Shown: positions 15,655-25,877, counted from the first letter of the stretch. The stretch is DNA of 64,000 nucleotides from Ignavibacteria bacterium (GCA_020635205.1 JACKAE010000001.1:558001-622000), one strand, 5' to 3'. Notes: generated from the sequence alone by a model not told the origin. A program made the numbers and translations.

Positions 15655-16563
15655 CTACTGAATAGGAATACAGATTTCTGTCACGAGATCTTCTGGTGCT
15701 GTATTTGACGGGTCGTTGAGGTAGACCTCGAAGGGGGGTGCATGGCGCAACTCTTCGCCACTCGCCGGCAACCAGTTTCGATAGGCAGCATTCCATGTCT
15801 CCCAGAGACGATCATACGATCCAAGGTGAACGAAAATTGCACACCGCCCAGCCTCAACCAAACCACGTTCCACGGTCCCCTCCTTGGGAATCACTCTCTC
15901 CTCCTTCAGCTCAAGCGCAGCTTGGAAGCGGCAATCCTCAAGTGGTGTCGTGGAAGGATCATCCGGCATAATGGCAAGGCAGCGCCCCGTTATTGGCCAC
16001 AGTTGATGCTTCACACAGTAGTGCTGAAGTTCACTGAAGGCCTTCTGCGCTGCCTGAGTAAATGTATGGTTGATAAGTCCTCGCCCAGTTGCAAGCACTA
16101 CGGGAAATGAACCCAGCTCTCTAATTTCTGGCGTCATAACTACCTCAGGAAGTTTGATAGATAGTGGTTGGATAGAGTGACTGATAGGACTGAGATGACC
16201 TACTTCACGGAGGTAGGAAGGGGTAATATAAAAGGTTCGCTTGAAGGCTTTCGTAAAGGCAGTGGGGGTTTCAAATCCAGCAGAGAGGGCAATCGCAGTT
16301 ATTGACTGCTTACTCTGTATAATTTCTCTGGCAGCCTTTTCAAGCCGCTTGCGCCGAACGTATGTTGCAACCGGCTCGCCAACAATAGCCGTGAAAATTC
16401 GGTGAAAGTGATAGGGTGAATAGCAGGCAACGTCGGCCAACTGAGGAAGTTCTAAGCCTTCCTCCAGATTATCAGAAATATATCGGAGTACTTGTAGAAT
16501 CCGAGAATGGTGGCCACCTCTCGTCTCAGTTTCGCCCCCCGGTTGTCTTTCTGGTTGGTTCAT
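15655..16563 (-). CDS. AraC-family regulator with GyrI-like effector domain
   Basis: Rob/SoxS-like architecture: two AraC helix-turn-helix motifs in residues about 20-120 (LEEGLELPQLADVACYSPYHFHRIF and ITAIALSAGFETPTAFTKAFKR), followed by a GyrI-like ligand-binding domain (about 135-302) with LGSFPVVLATGRG and YDRLWETWNAAYRNWLP. GyrI-like domains bind hydrophobic drugs or small ligands and switch multidrug-response regulators. No efflux pump is next to it, so its targets lie elsewhere. A strong terminator separates it from the upstream Kelch gene. Confidence 0.9.
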   Translation of the reverse strand: MNQPERQPGGETETRGGHHSRILQVLRYISDNLEEGLELPQLADVACYSPYHFHRIFTAIVGEPVATYVRRKRLEKAAREIIQSKQSITAIALSAGFETPTAFTKAFKRTFYITPSYLREVGHLSPISHSIQPLSIKLPEVVMTPEIRELGSFPVVLATGRGLINHTFTQAAQKAFSELQHYCVKHQLWPITGRCLAIMPDDPSTTPLEDCRFQAALELKEERVIPKEGTVERGLVEAGRCAIFVHLGSYDRLWETWNAAYRNWLPASGEELRHAPPFEVYLNDPSNTAPEDLVTEICIPIQ

Positions 16564-16620
16564 GAACCAATACTACAACTTCACCTCCATACGTCGCCAC
16601 TCCATTCTTGCCAAAGAAAA

Positions 16621-16659
16621 CCGGGTTGGAACGTTGAGTCTCCTCACGTTCCAACCCGG
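16621..16659 (-). terminator. Rho-independent terminator of the Kelch/T9SS gene
   Basis: Perfect 14-bp GC-rich stem (CCGGGTTGGAACGT at 16621-16634 with ACGTTCCAACCCGG at 16646-16659), 11-nt loop, minus-strand tail TTTTCTTT, 33 bp after the stop. The strongest terminator in the window. Confidence 0.92.
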
Positions 16660-16691
16660 CTTGTCCAACAGACAATACTATCGGACCACAC

Positions 16692-18611
16692 CTATTGTTG
16701 TTTCGTAAAGAGGAGAGAAGAAGATTTGCCCTCAGTCCCAACCTTCAGAAGATATGTCCCCGAAGGGAGCTGTGAAACATCGAGAGCAAATTCCTCCTCT
16801 CCTCCATAAACCACCTGCATTGATTGGCTCTGAAGCTCTCGCCCACTTAAATCGAGAACTTGAATATCGAGGTAACCAGAAGCCGGACTGTGATGGGAAA
16901 AGCGAAGGAGATCACGAACAGGGTTTTCGCCAATAATCTGTATAGCCAACGGATTATTGCGGGAACTCCCCTCCTCCACTGAGGATGAAGGATCAACTCC
17001 CTTCCCCTGCAACGATACCGTCTTATCAGCCGGGGCATTTAACGCAATGTAGATGCTCGCTAACGCATCTCCGGCAGCTACCGGCAGGAACGTTACTTGC
17101 ACTTCTACACTCTCGCCTTGAGCAAGAGTTGCTGGAATTGATGGAACAGTTGTCATTGAAAACCCTGCTTCTGACGCCTGTTGGGGATCGGCAAACTCAA
17201 TACTCTGCACCTCCAGTCCTGCAGAATTTTCTGGAGAGATTGTAAAGCTGAGCACCTTCAACGCGGAGAGAAGAACATCCTCAAAGTTCAAACTGCTGGT
17301 GCTAAGAACCACTCCGGGCAACACTTGCTCTGTTCCCTGCCCCGAAAGACTTACGCTGGCCTCTGGATTAGCCGGATCGTCTGTTCCGATTATTACCTCG
17401 CCAGCAACAGCTCCTGAAGCCTGAGGAGAGAAGGAGATCATCACCTCAAGAGAACCGAGTGGAGCAATTGTGTGTGGAAGAGTAGGAATCGACCCAAGAG
17501 AAAAACCGGCTGCTGTAGCAACGTCATCCAGCTCGATACTATTCACTTGCAACGGAGCATCACTTACTGAACGGATGATAAACGAGCTGCTCTTTGTCTT
17601 GCCAATTTCTACAGAACCGAGCGAGAGGTTCTGTGGGTCAATCGCAACCTGAGGGCTAACAGGGTCGGGAGGATAGGCGTAGAGCTTATCGGAGAAATCA
17701 AGCGAACCGTTAATGAAGGCAGCCCCAAGACCACCGTATGCCTTATCTCCGAATGAAAAGGCGACTGTCCAAGCTGTGTACTCATCAGGAAATTGATCGG
17801 CAGACTTTGTCCAGCGATCTTGAGTTGCGTTGTAAGTGTAGAAGTCCCGGAAAGTCTGCGTGTAGCCAGCCATTCCTGCACCATAGTAGGCAAGGCCATT
17901 TAGTTCAAAGGCGATACCAGCTTGGCGAGCAGTGCCGGCGTATGAAGCACGTTGCGTCCACTCTTTCGACGTTGGATCGAACTCGTACAACTGTACTGAT
18001 TCATTTACTGAGCCGACAGCCCCCCCAACAACGTAACCCTTGCCATTCAGAACAAAGGAGGAAGGAAAGATTCTCGGCCCCCCTGGATAGTTCCCAACGG
18101 AAGACCAATTGTCCGTTGCGAAATCGTACTCCCAAACGTCAGCCACCACATTGGCTCCATCGAACCCTGTCCCAACGTAGGCCTTGTTCCCGAGAACGAA
18201 GGCAAAACATCCATCTCGATTTCCACCGCCGAATGGAGCCTTCGGTATCCAAGTATTGGAAGCAGGATCATATTCAAAGAACTGATCGGTAACGTTTGAG
18301 GCTCCCCCTAATGCTCCTCCACCGATGTACCCCTTACCATTGTATGAGAACGCGAACGCCCAGATTCTCTGAATGTTCCCCGGCATAACACCCAAGTCCT
18401 TCCACTCCTTGGTAGTACGGTTGAACGAGAACATATGAGAGCTTCCGAGTCCACCCCCGATGTAGGCAACGTCGCCGATCACAAAACTGAAGCAACCATC
18501 GGTTGGACCACCCGGAAAATCAGGTGCAGGTCCGAACTGGGCAAAGGCTGTTATTGGTAGAAAGAGAACAAAGAGAAATAACCATCTGCGTAAGAAGAAG
18601 TTGTAAACCAT
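16692..18611 (-). CDS. Secreted Kelch-repeat protein with choice-of-anchor D modules and T9SS sorting domain
   Basis: A 639-aa exported protein. Signal peptide (residues 1-24, ends AFAQ), six Kelch-type blades (about 30-320; repeated G-K-G/A-Y-V/I-G-G-G and W...G patterns) forming a beta-propeller, two ASH/choice-of-anchor D modules (about 325-430 and 435-540; SLGSVEIGKTKSSSF and NFEDVLLSALKVLSF starts) and a C-terminal type A T9SS sorting domain ending SGTYLLKVGTEGKSSSLLF. T9SS carries such proteins across the outer membrane and anchors them at the surface. Ligand unknown. Monocistronic, with a strong terminator. Confidence 0.88.
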   Translation of the reverse strand: MVYNFFLRRWLFLFVLFLPITAFAQFGPAPDFPGGPTDGCFSFVIGDVAYIGGGLGSSHMFSFNRTTKEWKDLGVMPGNIQRIWAFAFSYNGKGYIGGGALGGASNVTDQFFEYDPASNTWIPKAPFGGGNRDGCFAFVLGNKAYVGTGFDGANVVADVWEYDFATDNWSSVGNYPGGPRIFPSSFVLNGKGYVVGGAVGSVNESVQLYEFDPTSKEWTQRASYAGTARQAGIAFELNGLAYYGAGMAGYTQTFRDFYTYNATQDRWTKSADQFPDEYTAWTVAFSFGDKAYGGLGAAFINGSLDFSDKLYAYPPDPVSPQVAIDPQNLSLGSVEIGKTKSSSFIIRSVSDAPLQVNSIELDDVATAAGFSLGSIPTLPHTIAPLGSLEVMISFSPQASGAVAGEVIIGTDDPANPEASVSLSGQGTEQVLPGVVLSTSSLNFEDVLLSALKVLSFTISPENSAGLEVQSIEFADPQQASEAGFSMTTVPSIPATLAQGESVEVQVTFLPVAAGDALASIYIALNAPADKTVSLQGKGVDPSSSVEEGSSRNNPLAIQIIGENPVRDLLRFSHHSPASGYLDIQVLDLSGRELQSQSMQVVYGGEEEFALDVSQLPSGTYLLKVGTEGKSSSLLFTKQQ

Positions 18612-18777
18612 TAGAATTATAGTCAGGTTAATAGTTATTGTTTACGAGATATGTGCCACCTGAGCACCTCTCGACAAACAAGCAAATCAACCTCTGTTTG
18701 ACTTCTTCAATTTTGCTTTTTTTGGGCCAGACTCCAGACTATAGTAGTAATGAGATTATATCACTACATGTCGAGAA

Positions 18778-19749
18778 CTATGAAGGACGCAGGCTCCGGC
18801 GATGGTCGGCACGATAGGCCGCTGGAGACATTCCGGTTTGCTGGCGAAAAAGAGAACTGAATGAACCAGGGCTTTCGAAACCGATATCGTAGCAGATAGC
18901 GGAGACAGGTAGATCGGTTTTTAAGAGCAGATTGCGCGCTTCCTCCATACGGCGGTGCGTGATGTAGCGGTAGGGGGTCATCCCAAAAACCTGCTTGAAT
19001 GTCCGGAGAAAGTGATGTGTGGAGAGGCAGGCAGCAGAAGCAATCTCCGGTATTGTTAGAGCTGCACTGTAGTAAGCATCAATATATTCCTTTGCTCGCT
19101 GCAAGCGCCGATAACACTCAACGCGAGTGGAGCGTTTGACAGCAGTGAGGCAATCTATTTCACGCGAGATATTACGGTGAACCCGGAGCATCCCCTCCAG
19201 AAGAGCGTGGAACTGCTCGGCAAGCCACATCTTGTTTGCAGACCCACTATAACTTTTTCTATGTAGTGCAAAGAGGATAGGAGAGATAGTTCGATCGTGC
19301 GCGTAGAGTTTCTCGAAAAATGCAGCGGCACTTTGTGATCGTTGGTCAACTGGATTGTCGAGAAGATGGTCGTCAGGAGATACTGTATCGCGCAAAACCT
19401 CTTCAGGAAAACCGGGACGAAAGAAGATGCAGAAGGAATTGACTCCGAACTCATCAATAGAGCTTTCGTATCGTTGACCATCGTTGAGAACGAGATAGGA
19501 ACGATCATTCACCTTGAATGAAGTCCTTCCAACATTATAGGTTTCGGTTCCATTGAATGCACACTTGATAGAGAGTGGGCCTTGATGTTGAGGAAAGCGG
19601 ACAGAAGAGGCAATTGCATTGGTCACCATATTGGGCCAACCGACTTCAGGACAGGGGGCATCCCAGTTCATTTCTGTAGAGCTGGGATCGGGAAGTTGAT
19701 CGGCTATCCCGAAAAACGTATCCGAACGATTCTGGTGGTTCATACTCAT
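18778..19749 (-). CDS. AraC-family transcriptional regulator
   Basis: A 323-aa protein: an N-terminal cupin-like sensing region (residues about 50-150) and a C-terminal AraC DNA-binding domain (about 210-315) with two HTH motifs, LTIPEIASAACLSTHHFLRTFK and the conserved VSAICYDIGFESPGSFSSLFR (residues split for reading). The distal helix ends TGMSPAAYR, a classic AraC signature. Effector is unknown. It is followed downstream by the Kelch/T9SS gene (166-bp spacer) and preceded by the parvulin gene; no binding site can be assigned. MSMNH offers two starts (residue 1 or 3). Confidence 0.9.
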   Translation of the reverse strand: MSMNHQNRSDTFFGIADQLPDPSSTEMNWDAPCPEVGWPNMVTNAIASSVRFPQHQGPLSIKCAFNGTETYNVGRTSFKVNDRSYLVLNDGQRYESSIDEFGVNSFCIFFRPGFPEEVLRDTVSPDDHLLDNPVDQRSQSAAAFFEKLYAHDRTISPILFALHRKSYSGSANKMWLAEQFHALLEGMLRVHRNISREIDCLTAVKRSTRVECYRRLQRAKEYIDAYYSAALTIPEIASAACLSTHHFLRTFKQVFGMTPYRYITHRRMEEARNLLLKTDLPVSAICYDIGFESPGSFSSLFRQQTGMSPAAYRADHRRSLRPS

Positions 19750-19788
19750 GGTCTCGGATGTAGACTGGGTCAGCCCACAATGGATATT

Positions 19789-21966
19789 CTATGGATGACT
19801 ACTCCCTAACATTATCAATGTAGAGTTCCTTAAGTCTTTGATTTGCGAATTTGCTCGGGCACTCTTGAGCAAATCATCAAGTAATTGTTGACGGTATCGG
19901 CTCTGATATTGTTCCGAGAAACTGGCAATCTCCTTGCGATAGGCAGTCTCATCTGGGCCAAACCGATCCGAAACCCGCAGGAAGTAGAGTGCGTGAATTC
20001 CCCGAATGGGACCAGACACTTCACCAATTTTCGTAACGGTAACAAGCGTGTCGAGTAAATGCGGGTCTTCGTCCTCCATTACTGGAATCAACCGCTGGCG
20101 CACTCCAAGAATTTCTGCCATTGGGGCAACCTCGCGAATTGGGCCGAGAAGCGTTGTTGGAGTAATTGTCGAGGAAAAATCTGATAGCTTCTTCTCAAGA
20201 ATATCAAGTTGCTTCTTCCGGCGAACGTGTGCTATTGGATACTGCGGAATCTCCTCATAGGTTGGAGTTCCTCCCGGCCAATAAGCTGTCTGCTTGACGA
20301 TTGCCACCCGATTAAAGGGAAGGGGGAGAACACCAACATCGCCAACATCGGTTCGGAAGAGAAATTCGCCAACCACTAGCCCATCCGCATACGGTTCAAG
20401 GCGTTTAAGGTATGTCATCGAATCGACGACGACAGAAGGATAGCTCGCAACAATTTTCGGTAGTAACTGATCGGTTGGCTCTCCACTACGAAGTGCCTCA
20501 GCATACATTTCAGCGTCGGCCTTGACCTTCTGCACTACCTCAGGAGAAGGATGTAATGGAAAGCGGAGTTCTCGAAGCTGGAAGTCCTTGGCAACTCGCT
20601 CGTTTACCCAAATCAAGTGATAACCAAAGCGAGTTTGTATTGGACCAACCACTTTCCCTACTGGAGCAGAAAAGAGTGCAGAGTCAAATTCTGGAACGAA
20701 TAGTCCACGAGCAGCATATCCAAGATCTCCATCAATTTGTGCGCTCATATCGTCCACACTGTAGACCCTGGCAGAGGTCATAAACTCCTCCTCAGAATCG
20801 ATACTATCCCGCAATTCCCGCATAAACGCGAGCAGGCTCTCAGTCTCGATCTCACCATCCCCCCCCGTTCGCAACAGAATGTGGCGCGCACGGATAATCG
20901 TGTCCGTCGATGGAGCTTCGGCAGCAACGTAAAGGAACAGCGATTCACTCTCGGTTGGATATGGGCCGAGTAAATCACCCACCTTCGCATGAACGAGATC
21001 CCTCGATATCTCACCAGGGAACGATGCAGGAGAAATCATGCGCCCCTCCTGAATACGATTCGGTGGAAGGTCGCGTAATAGATTGGCGACTTTTTCAGAG
21101 CGATTGGAAATCGGGGTTGATTCAACGATGTTCTTCACTTTCTCCATCTGCTCCCGCTGCACTGCTGAATCAGCAGCAGATGGATGGATAGGAAGAATTA
21201 TTGCCAGCGGAAGACGCGATTCAGGAATTGCGTACTCATCACGACGGTCGTTGAACCAAGCGCGAGCCTCGGCTTCGGTAACGGGTGTAGCGGAGTCTGG
21301 AACAGTTGAGTGAAGCACGCGCACTACTGAGCCGGAGAGGATTGTCTTCTCGGCAAAATATCGATTGCGAATCTGACTTTGAGTTAATGGTTTCTGCTGA
21401 TACAGCAGATTCAGAAGACGTCGACGAGACTCTTCCACACTGTAGTACCGTAGAAGATTATTGACATCTCCCTCCCAGTCACTTACAATCTTGGACTTCG
21501 ACACACCGGGTCGAGAGGCATACAGAAGAATGGTCTCAGGTTCCTTAACAAGTTTGCGCAGTTGACTCGGCTGATATTTTCCACCTTCAAATATCTCAAG
21601 GATGTACTCTGGTGGCTTTGCAATCAGCAGTTCGATTGCCTCATCACGACTAACACTTACTCCACGTTTCTTTGCCTCTTGGAGGAGCAACTCACTATCA
21701 ACCAGTGTGAGAAAAATGCCATCATCTTCAAGGGGATCGAGTGCTGCTGTGTCATCGGGATTAGCGCCAAGATTTAGAAGCCGGGTCAGACGCGCACGGT
21801 CGTACGAGACGTATGGAATTTCTACACCGTTGACAATTGCAACTGCCCCCCCCTCCTTCTTCTGAGCAGAAAGAGTTGGGATATTGATGAAGAGAGAGAG
21901 AGCAAAAAGGAGGAGGAAGAGAGTCCCTATTGAAGAGATTTTTTTCACGTTGTCAGAGTTTCCCAT
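19789..21966 (-). CDS. Periplasmic peptidyl-prolyl isomerase, SurA/PpiD-like parvulin
   Basis: A 725-aa chaperone-isomerase. N-terminal signal/anchor (residues 13-35, ends LSAQ), a SurA-like N-terminal helical domain with IVNGVEIPY, a degenerate parvulin-like repeat (about 225-370) and a canonical PpiC domain (about 372-470; RARHILLRT, GDLGYAARGLFVPEFDSALF, TRFGYHLIWV), then a long C-terminal region. It likely assists outer-membrane protein folding; Bacteroidota often carry several such paralogues. Active-site His of RARHIL and the FGYHLI His are present. No operon partner is obvious. Confidence 0.88.
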   Translation of the reverse strand: MGNSDNVKKISSIGTLFLLLFALSLFINIPTLSAQKKEGGAVAIVNGVEIPYVSYDRARLTRLLNLGANPDDTAALDPLEDDGIFLTLVDSELLLQEAKKRGVSVSRDEAIELLIAKPPEYILEIFEGGKYQPSQLRKLVKEPETILLYASRPGVSKSKIVSDWEGDVNNLLRYYSVEESRRRLLNLLYQQKPLTQSQIRNRYFAEKTILSGSVVRVLHSTVPDSATPVTEAEARAWFNDRRDEYAIPESRLPLAIILPIHPSAADSAVQREQMEKVKNIVESTPISNRSEKVANLLRDLPPNRIQEGRMISPASFPGEISRDLVHAKVGDLLGPYPTESESLFLYVAAEAPSTDTIIRARHILLRTGGDGEIETESLLAFMRELRDSIDSEEEFMTSARVYSVDDMSAQIDGDLGYAARGLFVPEFDSALFSAPVGKVVGPIQTRFGYHLIWVNERVAKDFQLRELRFPLHPSPEVVQKVKADAEMYAEALRSGEPTDQLLPKIVASYPSVVVDSMTYLKRLEPYADGLVVGEFLFRTDVGDVGVLPLPFNRVAIVKQTAYWPGGTPTYEEIPQYPIAHVRRKKQLDILEKKLSDFSSTITPTTLLGPIREVAPMAEILGVRQRLIPVMEDEDPHLLDTLVTVTKIGEVSGPIRGIHALYFLRVSDRFGPDETAYRKEIASFSEQYQSRYRQQLLDDLLKSARANSQIKDLRNSTLIMLGSSHP

Positions 21967-22040
21967 ATATGATAATTCTTGTGCAGCTACTTAACCCGTC
22001 ACACTCCATTTTGTTAGCATTCGATAGAGATGTTCACAGA

Positions 22041-22089
22041 AAAGCCCGGCAGGAGTGGCGATGAAGATCGACCTATCCTACCGGGCTTT
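22041..22089 (-). terminator. Rho-independent terminator of the lytic transglycosylase gene
   Basis: 14-nt arms (22041-22054 with 22076-22089) with one mismatch, AAAGCCCGG core, and minus-strand tail TTTTCTGT. Confidence 0.85.
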
Positions 22090-22108
22090 CCTTTACGCTT
22101 TAGCTCTG

Positions 22109-23275
22109 CTAACCAACTTTCGATCCTGCATCGGCATACTTCCCCATTGCCTTCTGTTTCCAGCGGCTAATGATGCGCCGGACATAATCACGTGTTTCAG
22201 CGTAGGGGGGAACTCCCCGATACTTATCTACAGCTCCGGGACCTGCATTGTAGGCAGCTAATGCAAACTCTACATTGCCGTTGTATCGGCGAAGCATCAT
22301 CTTAAGATAGCGTGAACCGCCATCAATTGACTCTGCTGGGTCAAGCGGATTTATTACCCCCAACATCTCAGCAGTTGTTGGAATCATTTGGGCAAGCCCC
22401 AACGCACTATCAACGGAAACGGCCTCGGAGTTGAACCCTGACTCCTGTTGGATAAGAGCCGCTATTAAGAAGGGGTCTATTTGATAGCGAAGACTGGCTC
22501 CTTCAATTAAGTCAGCGTAGGGTACATTCCACGTCAGATCAACAACCGCATCCTGTCCTTCAGCTATCAAAAGCGAACGATGACGGAAGGCTCTCTCCTC
22601 GACAACAATACTGGTAGTAGAAGATGGAACCGACTTCACACTCTTCCCCTTTGAGGAGAGAGTAGGATTCCAGAGAGTGACAGTCACAACTACGTCGTTA
22701 ATGCGGCGAACTGCGTAGGCAACTACCAAGGTATCCCCCTCACGCTCTCCACTGATTGCCGAACGGTGTACAGCAAAATCCAAATTGTACCGCCGAGTAT
22801 AATCGGAAATCAGAAAGTCAATTGGTTGACTGCTGATCCAAGCATTCTCGAGCGATGGAATTCCTGCTCCAGAAATCTGTGCAACTCTACCAACCCCTTT
22901 CGGCATTGGTTTTGCCTTTGCTGGAGCCTCGATATAGGATACGCGATTCTTTACTGGCAAAATTCGCAGGTAGTCGTTCGGCATGAAAAATTCAAGCCAT
23001 GCCTGCGTTACCACACTCATCACTCCCCGTTCATCGGAGAGAGTGGAGGCGAACGATCGCCTAACCGGAGAATACGTCTCGAGTGCTGGAAAACCTGTTC
23101 CAGTAATTGGTGAAGAAACAGGAAGAAGGAAGTCACCTGGCATTGCTCCCGACAAAATTGCCGTGGAGTCTTGTGCGTGAAGGTTTGGCACACCCAAGCA
23201 GATCAAAACAAAACCAACTGCCATAGCAGTTAGTCGCTTCCTATCCATCGTGGAGAATGTTTTCTTTATTTCCAT
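22109..23275 (-). CDS. Lytic transglycosylase (SLT domain)
   Basis: Periplasmic murein hydrolase cleaving the MurNAc-GlcNAc bond with 1,6-anhydro product. A signal peptide (residues about 10-35, ends LHAQ) is followed by a region of unknown fold and a C-terminal SLT domain (about 260-380). Catalytic Glu278 lies in IQQESGFN, followed by the [16 protein letters not shown] and the [13 protein letters not shown] motifs of family 1 lytic transglycosylases. The ~230-residue N-terminal part is not recognised, though it may be a beta-rich binding domain. Two starts are possible (residue 1 or 10). Confidence 0.92.
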   Translation of the reverse strand: MEIKKTFSTMDRKRLTAMAVGFVLICLGVPNLHAQDSTAILSGAMPGDFLLPVSSPITGTGFPALETYSPVRRSFASTLSDERGVMSVVTQAWLEFFMPNDYLRILPVKNRVSYIEAPAKAKPMPKGVGRVAQISGAGIPSLENAWISSQPIDFLISDYTRRYNLDFAVHRSAISGEREGDTLVVAYAVRRINDVVVTVTLWNPTLSSKGKSVKSVPSSTTSIVVEERAFRHRSLLIAEGQDAVVDLTWNVPYADLIEGASLRYQIDPFLIAALIQQESGFNSEAVSVDSALGLAQMIPTTAEMLGVINPLDPAESIDGGSRYLKMMLRRYNGNVEFALAAYNAGPGAVDKYRGVPPYAETRDYVRRIISRWKQKAMGKYADAGSKVG

Positions 23276-23458
23276 AAGATTAAAGAGCCTTCAAAATATG
23301 GTTGATCGGAAACTTCTGCAATGGAAATGTTTTCCTCGGTTGGAAAATTCCGATCCCTGAGAACATCCGGCACAGGTTTTGTTTAATGTTGAGAAGAAGT
23401 GCTCCCCTTACGGAGAGGAGCCTACGATGTTCCATAACCAGCTAACCTTGCAATTACT

Positions 23459-23776
23459 ATGCCTTTGCGTGCGATGACGAACCAAATGATGATTCACAGA
23501 TTATATGCTGACCCCTCCCTGACCTCACACCTTGAGAGTAAACAAGCCGAGTATCTTTTGAGCTGGGCCGAAGGTGAGGTTGAAGAATATAGCTCCGAAA
23601 CCGAGTTCGAGAAGTTTTGCGATGAACTTCGATTGCTGAACCACTATATCTCGCAAGGTGGACGCTTCAACCAACTTTTTGCGCGCCTTAGAAATGGCAC
23701 GTTAAACGAACGATCTTTTTATCCAATTCAAGGAGAACAGTACCGCTACCAATCCTCGTTTGGGTTGATTTACTGA
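23459..23776 (+). CDS. Small hypothetical protein
   Basis: A 105-aa acidic, helical frame (residues 22-75 dense in Glu and Tyr) with ordinary codon use and several possible starts (ATG at 23459, 23474, 23486, 23489). No conserved domain is recognised and no good ribosome-binding site precedes any start. It fills a spacer between two divergent transcripts (the transglycosylase and the phospholipase-D-like gene), so it may be real. Presented as weakly supported. Confidence 0.4.
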   Translation: MPLRAMTNQMMIHRLYADPSLTSHLESKQAEYLLSWAEGEVEEYSSETEFEKFCDELRLLNHYISQGGRFNQLFARLRNGTLNERSFYPIQGEQYRYQSSFGLIY

Positions 23777-23841
23777 TTCTCTTCTATGATCCGTAACTTC
23801 TCCTTCTCTTAACATTTCTATCGACAAACTTTAGATAATGT

Positions 23842-24993
23842 ATGGCGAAGAGCCAAAGTTCGCGGAGACTGCTTCCACTACTAATTCTGCTTCTACTCAC
23901 TGGTGGCTACACCCTGTGGCAGAGATGGCAGACGCAAGACACGGAAGAGGGAACCAGAGTTACAAATCCGACAACTGGAATAACTGATAGTGGAGAGAGA
24001 ACGACCTCCGAACCGATTATTTCTGGAGCACTAAGCCAAGGAACTTTTCAGGTCTTCTTTAGCAACACATATCAGAATGATTCTGAGATTGGGAAAAACG
24101 ATCCGGAAAATATCGACCGGCAACTCTCTCAGTTTCTTTCTACCGCTACAAAGGAAATTGATGGGGCACTGTTTGAACTTGAGTCGAGCCTGATTGCAAA
24201 GGCATTGATCGAGGCAAAAGGGCGAGGTATCCAGGTTAGGATTGTTGCCGAAAGCGATTATCTCGAAAACCCAGAAATGCAAGAAGTGATTGCGGCTGGA
24301 ATTCCGGTTGTTGAAGACGAGCGATCATCACTGATGCACAATAAGTTCTTTGTCGTCGATGGGAAAGCGGTCTGGACGGGATCGTACAATGTGACCGACA
24401 ATGGAGCTTGGAGGAATAACAACAACGCGGTTCTCATCAACTCTCCCGAACTGGCCGAAAACTACCGCACAGAATTCGATGAGATGTTTCTCAGAAATGA
24501 ATTTGGCCCACGCTCCACTTCAAATACTCCCCACACGCTCGTGAAGCTCCCCGAGGGGGACATCTACAATTATTTCTCGCCGGAAGATGGTGTTGCCGAG
24601 AAAATTCTGCGCTTTGTAAAACTGGCCAAGAGCCGTATCCGGTTTCTCGCCTTTAGCTTTACTGATGATGATCTCGGTGACCTTCTGGTAGAAAAACACC
24701 GGCAGGGAATCGATGTGGCTGGTGTTGTAGAGAGTCGTGGTTCCGGCTTGGCTCACTCGGAGTTGGCTAAACTGCAAGCTGCTGGGATTGATGTGCGAAC
24801 TGACGGGAATAAGTATGTGATGCACCACAAAGTGATTGTTGTAGACAACACGTGGACAATTCTTGGAAGTTTTAATTTCACTGCGAACGCTGCAAATAGC
24901 AACGACGAGAATCTGCTGATTGTCAAGAATCCGAAGGTTGCCCGCATGTTTGAAGAGGAATATCAGCGGATAGCTGCTGCCGCCTCGAATTAG
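23842..24993 (+). CDS. Phospholipase D-like (HKD) endonuclease/lipase-fold protein
   Basis: A 383-aa protein with an N-terminal anchor or signal segment (residues 7-25) and two PLD domains with complete HxKxxxxD motifs: H166-x-K168 (MHNKFFVVDG) and H328-x-K330 (MHHKVIVVDN), each followed by the conserved GSxN block (GSYNVTDN, GSFNFTAN). It belongs to the phospholipase D superfamily and resembles Nuc-like endonucleases fused to a second HKD module. The N-terminal segment suggests periplasmic or membrane-bound action. Substrate (DNA or phosphodiester lipid) cannot be told. Monocistronic. Confidence 0.88.
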   Translation: MAKSQSSRRLLPLLILLLLTGGYTLWQRWQTQDTEEGTRVTNPTTGITDSGERTTSEPIISGALSQGTFQVFFSNTYQNDSEIGKNDPENIDRQLSQFLSTATKEIDGALFELESSLIAKALIEAKGRGIQVRIVAESDYLENPEMQEVIAAGIPVVEDERSSLMHNKFFVVDGKAVWTGSYNVTDNGAWRNNNNAVLINSPELAENYRTEFDEMFLRNEFGPRSTSNTPHTLVKLPEGDIYNYFSPEDGVAEKILRFVKLAKSRIRFLAFSFTDDDLGDLLVEKHRQGIDVAGVVESRGSGLAHSELAKLQAAGIDVRTDGNKYVMHHKVIVVDNTWTILGSFNFTANAANSNDENLLIVKNPKVARMFEEEYQRIAAAASN

Positions 24994-25098
24994 GTAGAGG
25001 CCATCACGTGTGCTGTACGGACATGATGATGAATGAAGAGAGAACCTCCACGCACATGCAGATACTCGCCTACACCTATTCGCAATAGCTTCACGAAT

Positions 25099-25779
25099 AT
25101 GAATCACCAGACTACAACGCTTTCCGTCTTTACGTTTGCTCCGGAAGAGCGCTTCTGGGCATTCTCGCAAATGGCGTTTGCCCGAAGATACCTGCTGAAC
25201 GTTCCGGGACTACAGTTCCGCAAATTGATGGGGGCAGGACAAGGGCTTGGTTTTACTCGCGATCCGGACTGGAGCCGCTATGCTTTCCTTGGGGTTTGGG
25301 AAAGCGAACGCGAGGCTCGACAGTTTCACCTCTCTTCCACCTTTGCCAAACAGTACCAACAACACGCACGTCGGTTTTCTACCCTTTACTTACGAACCAT
25401 TCAGGTTCACGGCAAGTGGAGCGGGAAAACCCCCTTCCTCCTAACATCTGCAGCAAAGAATGCCAACGGAAGAATCGGAATTCTGACCAGAGCATCGATA
25501 CGACCAACGCGCCTAAAAGAGTTCTGGGAAATGGTTGAGCCAGTCAGTCGGGAACTGGAAGGGGCGGAAGGTTTGTGCGCTTCTATCGGCATTGGGGAAC
25601 TGCCTCTTATCCGGCAGGCAACATTCTCAATCTGGGAGAGCGCAGAGCAAATGAAAGCATTCGCTTACAACAACGGAACGCACCGCCGAGTAATAGAACG
25701 CACACGACAGGAGAACTGGTACAGCGAAGATCTCTTTGCACGGTTTCTCATAACAGATGCTGTAGGTGAATTTCCTTAA
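25099..25779 (+). CDS. Spheroidene monooxygenase (CrtA)-like protein
   Basis: A 226-aa protein resembling CrtA-like proteins, by the pattern FRKLMGAGQGLGF-x-x-x-PDWSRYAFLGVWE (family FKLMGSGxGxGF...PDW..YALL.VW). CrtA oxidises carotenoids in photosynthetic bacteria, but Bacteroidota homologues without other carotenoid genes are of unknown function. The conserved domain starts just after MNHQTTTLSV, so the ATG at 25099 is preferred to an upstream ATG at 25033. No carotenoid synthesis gene is in the window. It may be co-transcribed with DUF2203 (98-bp gap) or stand alone. Confidence 0.75.
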   Translation: MNHQTTTLSVFTFAPEERFWAFSQMAFARRYLLNVPGLQFRKLMGAGQGLGFTRDPDWSRYAFLGVWESEREARQFHLSSTFAKQYQQHARRFSTLYLRTIQVHGKWSGKTPFLLTSAAKNANGRIGILTRASIRPTRLKEFWEMVEPVSRELEGAEGLCASIGIGELPLIRQATFSIWESAEQMKAFAYNNGTHRRVIERTRQENWYSEDLFARFLITDAVGEFP

Positions 25780-25877
25780 TTAGGGCAACTATAGAGGAAG
25801 AGATCATTGAACCCCTTTATGTTTTATCTTTCCTTCAGATAATTCTCTTGGAGGAGAACCGGAAGAGGAGTTGAATA

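Noticed and set aside
24520..25170. 216-codon frame on the minus strand across the phospholipase-D-like gene
   Set aside because: It is antisense to a gene with two complete HKD motifs and shows no domain of its own; long antisense frames arise from codon bias.
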